Below, piece by piece: positions 6,298-7,267 of a stretch of 7,267 nt of DNA. Source of the DNA: Angelakisella sp. (GTDB lineage: Bacteria > Bacillota > Clostridia > Oscillospirales > Ruminococcaceae); the NCBI GenBank assembly GCA_022794295.1, contig JAAWEO010000104.1:1-7267 (forward strand). Reading direction: 5' to 3'. The stretch's first letter is position 1, and each line of letters begins with the position of its first letter. The notes beneath the pieces are model-generated. The model saw only the letters and a program-made list of their open reading frames with translations, was not told the origin of the DNA and did no database searches. The translations under genes and the position numbers were made by a program.

Positions 6298-6983
6298 GGG
6301 GCGACCTCCCTGCGGGCTCTTTCCTCCCGCTCCTTGATCAATTGAATGGCGTATTTCGCAGTGGTTTTCAGGTCCCTCCGGCGGCTTTTGAGAAACCGCT
6401 CCAGCAAGGGGATGTCCTCGGGCTGCCCGATGGCCTGCATGGCGATGGCGGCATACCACATCTCGTACTTGTACGCCTTTTCGTCCTCTTGGGCCAGCCA
6501 CCGGCGCAGGACCTCCCGGCTCCCTTCCCCGGGGCAGGCCTTCAGGGCATGGATGGCGGCGTGGCGCACCAGCCACCGGTCGTCCTCTGCCAGCCTTGCC
6601 ACCGGGGAGCTGTCCAGCTCCGGCGGCAGCAGAATGCCCTGTTTTCCCTGCCAGTCCTTCACCCCGTTCAGCATAGAATGAAGGAGGTTCTTATCTGTTT
6701 CCACCTCCAGCCGCCGGAGGAAAAAAGCGCAGGCGTCCCGGTCAAAGGCCTGCTCCATCAGCCTCCCGCAAATGAAGTAGGCGGCGCTTCGCACCTCCCG
6801 CTTCGCCTTGGCCTTGCCCTCGTTTTCGGTGATGATTTCCTCCAGGAGGGGGAACAAGGCGGGATCGGTAAGGGTCTCCGCCTCCCGGAGGGCCTTCCAG
6901 CTGGTGGTCTCGGTGCTGATCCTGAAATCCTTCTCCTGGGTGTTGATCCTGGCAATAAGCTCCAAAAGCCCAGCCTTGTCCAT
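6294..6983 (-). CDS. HEAT-repeat-like protein, first gene of the methionine operon
   Basis: The 229-residue product is rich in paired amphipathic helices and looks like a HEAT/armadillo-type solenoid. Repeat-like segments include about 126-150 (SPVARLAEDDRWLVRHAAIHALKA region), 154-186 and 188-217, each with the hydrophobic and alanine spacing of HEAT units; the central DDRWLVRHAAIHAL is the clearest. No signal peptide, membrane segment or catalytic motif is seen, so it is probably a soluble scaffold or partner-binding protein. Its role is not recognised. The start is supported by GGGAGGTG (6 bases from its GGAGG core to ATG) and by a promoter immediately upstream. Its stop overlaps the metF start as ATGA, so the two proteins are probably made together. 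A link to folate or cobalamin enzymes is only inferred from position. Confidence 0.88.
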   Translation of the reverse strand: MDKAGLLELIARINTQEKDFRISTETTSWKALREAETLTDPALFPLLEEIITENEGKAKAKREVRSAAYFICGRLMEQAFDRDACAFFLRRLEVETDKNLLHSMLNGVKDWQGKQGILLPPELDSSPVARLAEDDRWLVRHAAIHALKACPGEGSREVLRRWLAQEDEKAYKYEMWYAAIAMQAIGQPEDIPLLERFLKSRRRDLKTTAKYAIQLIKEREERARREVAP

Positions 6984-7011
6984 AAGACACCTCCCCATTT
7001 CATTTCGCCCT

Positions 7012-7041
7012 ATTATATCACAAAAAGACAAACACGAGCAA
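7012..7041 (-). promoter_or_regulatory. probable sigma-A promoter of the HEAT-metF-metH operon
   Basis: On the minus strand a perfect TATAAT lies at 7017-7012, preceded by TGA, which gives an extended -10 (TGnTATAAT). TTGCTC at 7041-7036, 18 bases upstream, is a partial -35 box (3 of 6 matches). Transcription would begin near 7005, leaving a leader of only about 22 bases that holds the ribosome site GGGGAGGTG (6996-6988) and then the ATG at 6983. That is too short for a SAM riboswitch or T-box, so control, if any, must act at the promoter or elsewhere. Confidence 0.75.
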
Positions 7042-7044
7042 GCG

Positions 7045-7098
7045 CCCCCCCACTCCCCCGCCGCAAATCTTCTCCCCAAAGCACCAAAACCCCACCCC
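7045..7098 (-). other. cluster of five G-tracts just upstream of the promoter
   Basis: On the minus strand, runs of four or more G occur at 7098-7095, 7093-7090, 7077-7074, 7059-7055 and 7051-7045. The last ends four bases before the -35 box. Some loops are longer than those in classic quadruplex patterns (about 12 and 14 bases), so quadruplex formation is possible but not certain. It could also be plain base bias of the intergenic region. Confidence 0.4.
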
Positions 7099-7105
7099 GC
7101 AGACT

Positions 7106-7153
7106 TTAGCCGTTCCCACCCCCTGGCTCGCAGGCCATAGCCGCGAAGCGGCT
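7106..7153. repeat. 48-base repeat, copy 1
   Basis: It begins TTAGCCGTTCCC (7106-7117) and ends with the hairpin AGCCGC-GAA-GCGGCT (7139-7153). The 21 bases between differ from copy 2 but still contain a small stem, TGGC against GCCA (about 7124-7137). Copy 2 starts exactly 90 bases further on. The conserved ends and variable but foldable centre resemble REP-type intergenic repeats. Confidence 0.7.
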
Positions 7154-7156
7154 CTA

Positions 7157-7168
7157 GCCCGAAGGGCC
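7157..7168. repeat. GCCC-GAA-GGGC mini-hairpin between the repeat copies
   Basis: GCCC (7157-7160) pairs with GGGC (7164-7167) around GAA. The 12 bases are the inverse of 168-179 at the other end of the window. This block is within the 15 extra bases that copy 1 has between its 48-base unit and its following palindrome, compared with copy 2. Confidence 0.5.
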
Positions 7169-7170
7169 CC

Positions 7171-7192
7171 GATTTTCGCCGCAGCGAAAATC
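7171..7192. repeat. 22-base palindrome with 9-base-pair stem, copy 1
   Basis: The stem GATTTTCGC (7171-7179) pairs perfectly with GCGAAAATC (7184-7192) around the loop CGCA. It lies downstream (plus strand) of 48-base repeat copy 1. A second palindrome at 7246-7267 has the same length and loop, with three stem pairs changed on both sides. Confidence 0.7.
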
Positions 7193-7195
7193 ACC

Positions 7196-7243
7196 TTAGC
7201 CGTTCCCCCTCTGCCGCCGTGCGGCATTTGCCGCGAAGCGGCT
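7196..7243. repeat. 48-base repeat, copy 2
   Basis: It begins TTAGCCGTTCCC (7196-7207), identical to copy 1, and ends with GCCGC-GAA-GCGGC (7230-7242) plus T. The variable 21-base centre folds into TGCCGC-CGT-GCGGCA (7212-7226), a different sequence from the stem in the same place in copy 1. The unit is the same length as copy 1 to the base. Confidence 0.7.
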
Positions 7244-7245
7244 CC

Positions 7246-7267
7246 GCTTTTTTCCGCAGAAAAAAGC
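7246..7267. repeat. 22-base palindrome with 9-base-pair stem, copy 2, at the window edge
   Basis: GCTTTTTTC (7246-7254) pairs with GAAAAAAGC (7259-7267) around the loop CGCA. Two bases separate it from 48-base repeat copy 2, against 17 in copy 1. The repeat array may continue beyond the window. The T-rich arm lies inside the stem, not after it, so this is not a standard terminator. Confidence 0.7.

Noticed and set aside
5320..6345. 341-codon open frame on the plus strand
   Set aside because: Antisense to metF and the start of the activation gene; low-complexity Gly/Pro-rich product with no motif.
6298..6576. Longer metF frame starting at 6576
   Set aside because: The extra residues are an out-of-frame reading of the HEAT-repeat gene; the ATG at 6297 has GGAGG at good spacing and fits the family N terminus.
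7018..7227. 69-codon minus-strand frame through the right-hand repeats
   Set aside because: It runs through the palindromes, G-tracts and promoter, has low-complexity Gly/Ala/Arg sequence and no ribosome site.
7106..7267. CRISPR array from the repeated 48-base units
   Set aside because: Only two copies, divergent centres, and the DNA between them is itself palindromic instead of unique spacer-like sequence; no cas genes nearby.

Overview
The window looks like a chromosomal segment of a GC-rich, anaerobic, gut-type Clostridia, most likely Oscillospiraceae (Flavonifractor, Lawsonibacter or a relative). This is inferred from the GC-rich third codon positions, the strong AGGAGG-type ribosome sites before most genes, the sigma-A-type promoter, and a short MetH with its reactivation domain on a separate gene. 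The genus cannot be fixed from the sequence alone.

All five convincing genes lie on the minus strand and are packed as one probable operon, transcribed from right to left. A promoter with a perfect TATAAT (about 7012-7041) leads into: a HEAT-repeat-like protein (6983-6294); metF, 5,10-methylenetetrahydrofolate reductase (6297-5431), overlapping it by 4 bases as ATGA; a free-standing MetH reactivation-domain protein (5336-4653); a PLP-dependent decarboxylase fused to a RimL-type acetyltransferase (4650-2923), starting 2 bases after the previous stop; and metH, a short cobalamin-dependent methionine synthase (2907-544), 15 bases further on. MetF makes 5-methyl-THF, MetH uses it to methylate homocysteine, and the separate activation protein should restore oxidised cobalamin using S-adenosylmethionine. 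The core is thus a complete methyl-transfer module for methionine, with metH split in two.

The odd member is the 575-residue decarboxylase-acetyltransferase fusion. Its domain order matches MccE of the microcin C system, in which the decarboxylase acts on a SAM-derived 3-amino-3-carboxypropyl group and the acetyltransferase gives immunity. None of the other microcin C genes is visible here, so a role in a SAM-linked side pathway or in detoxification is a hypothesis.

The two ends hold no convincing genes. On the left, 1-543 is a gene-free stretch with hairpins and a base composition unlike the operon; no clear terminator for metH is seen. On the right, 7018-7267 carries G-tracts (minus strand) next to the promoter, then two 48-base direct repeats exactly 90 bases apart and two 22-base palindromes whose stems differ only by paired, compensatory changes. 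This points to a structured interspersed repeat family.
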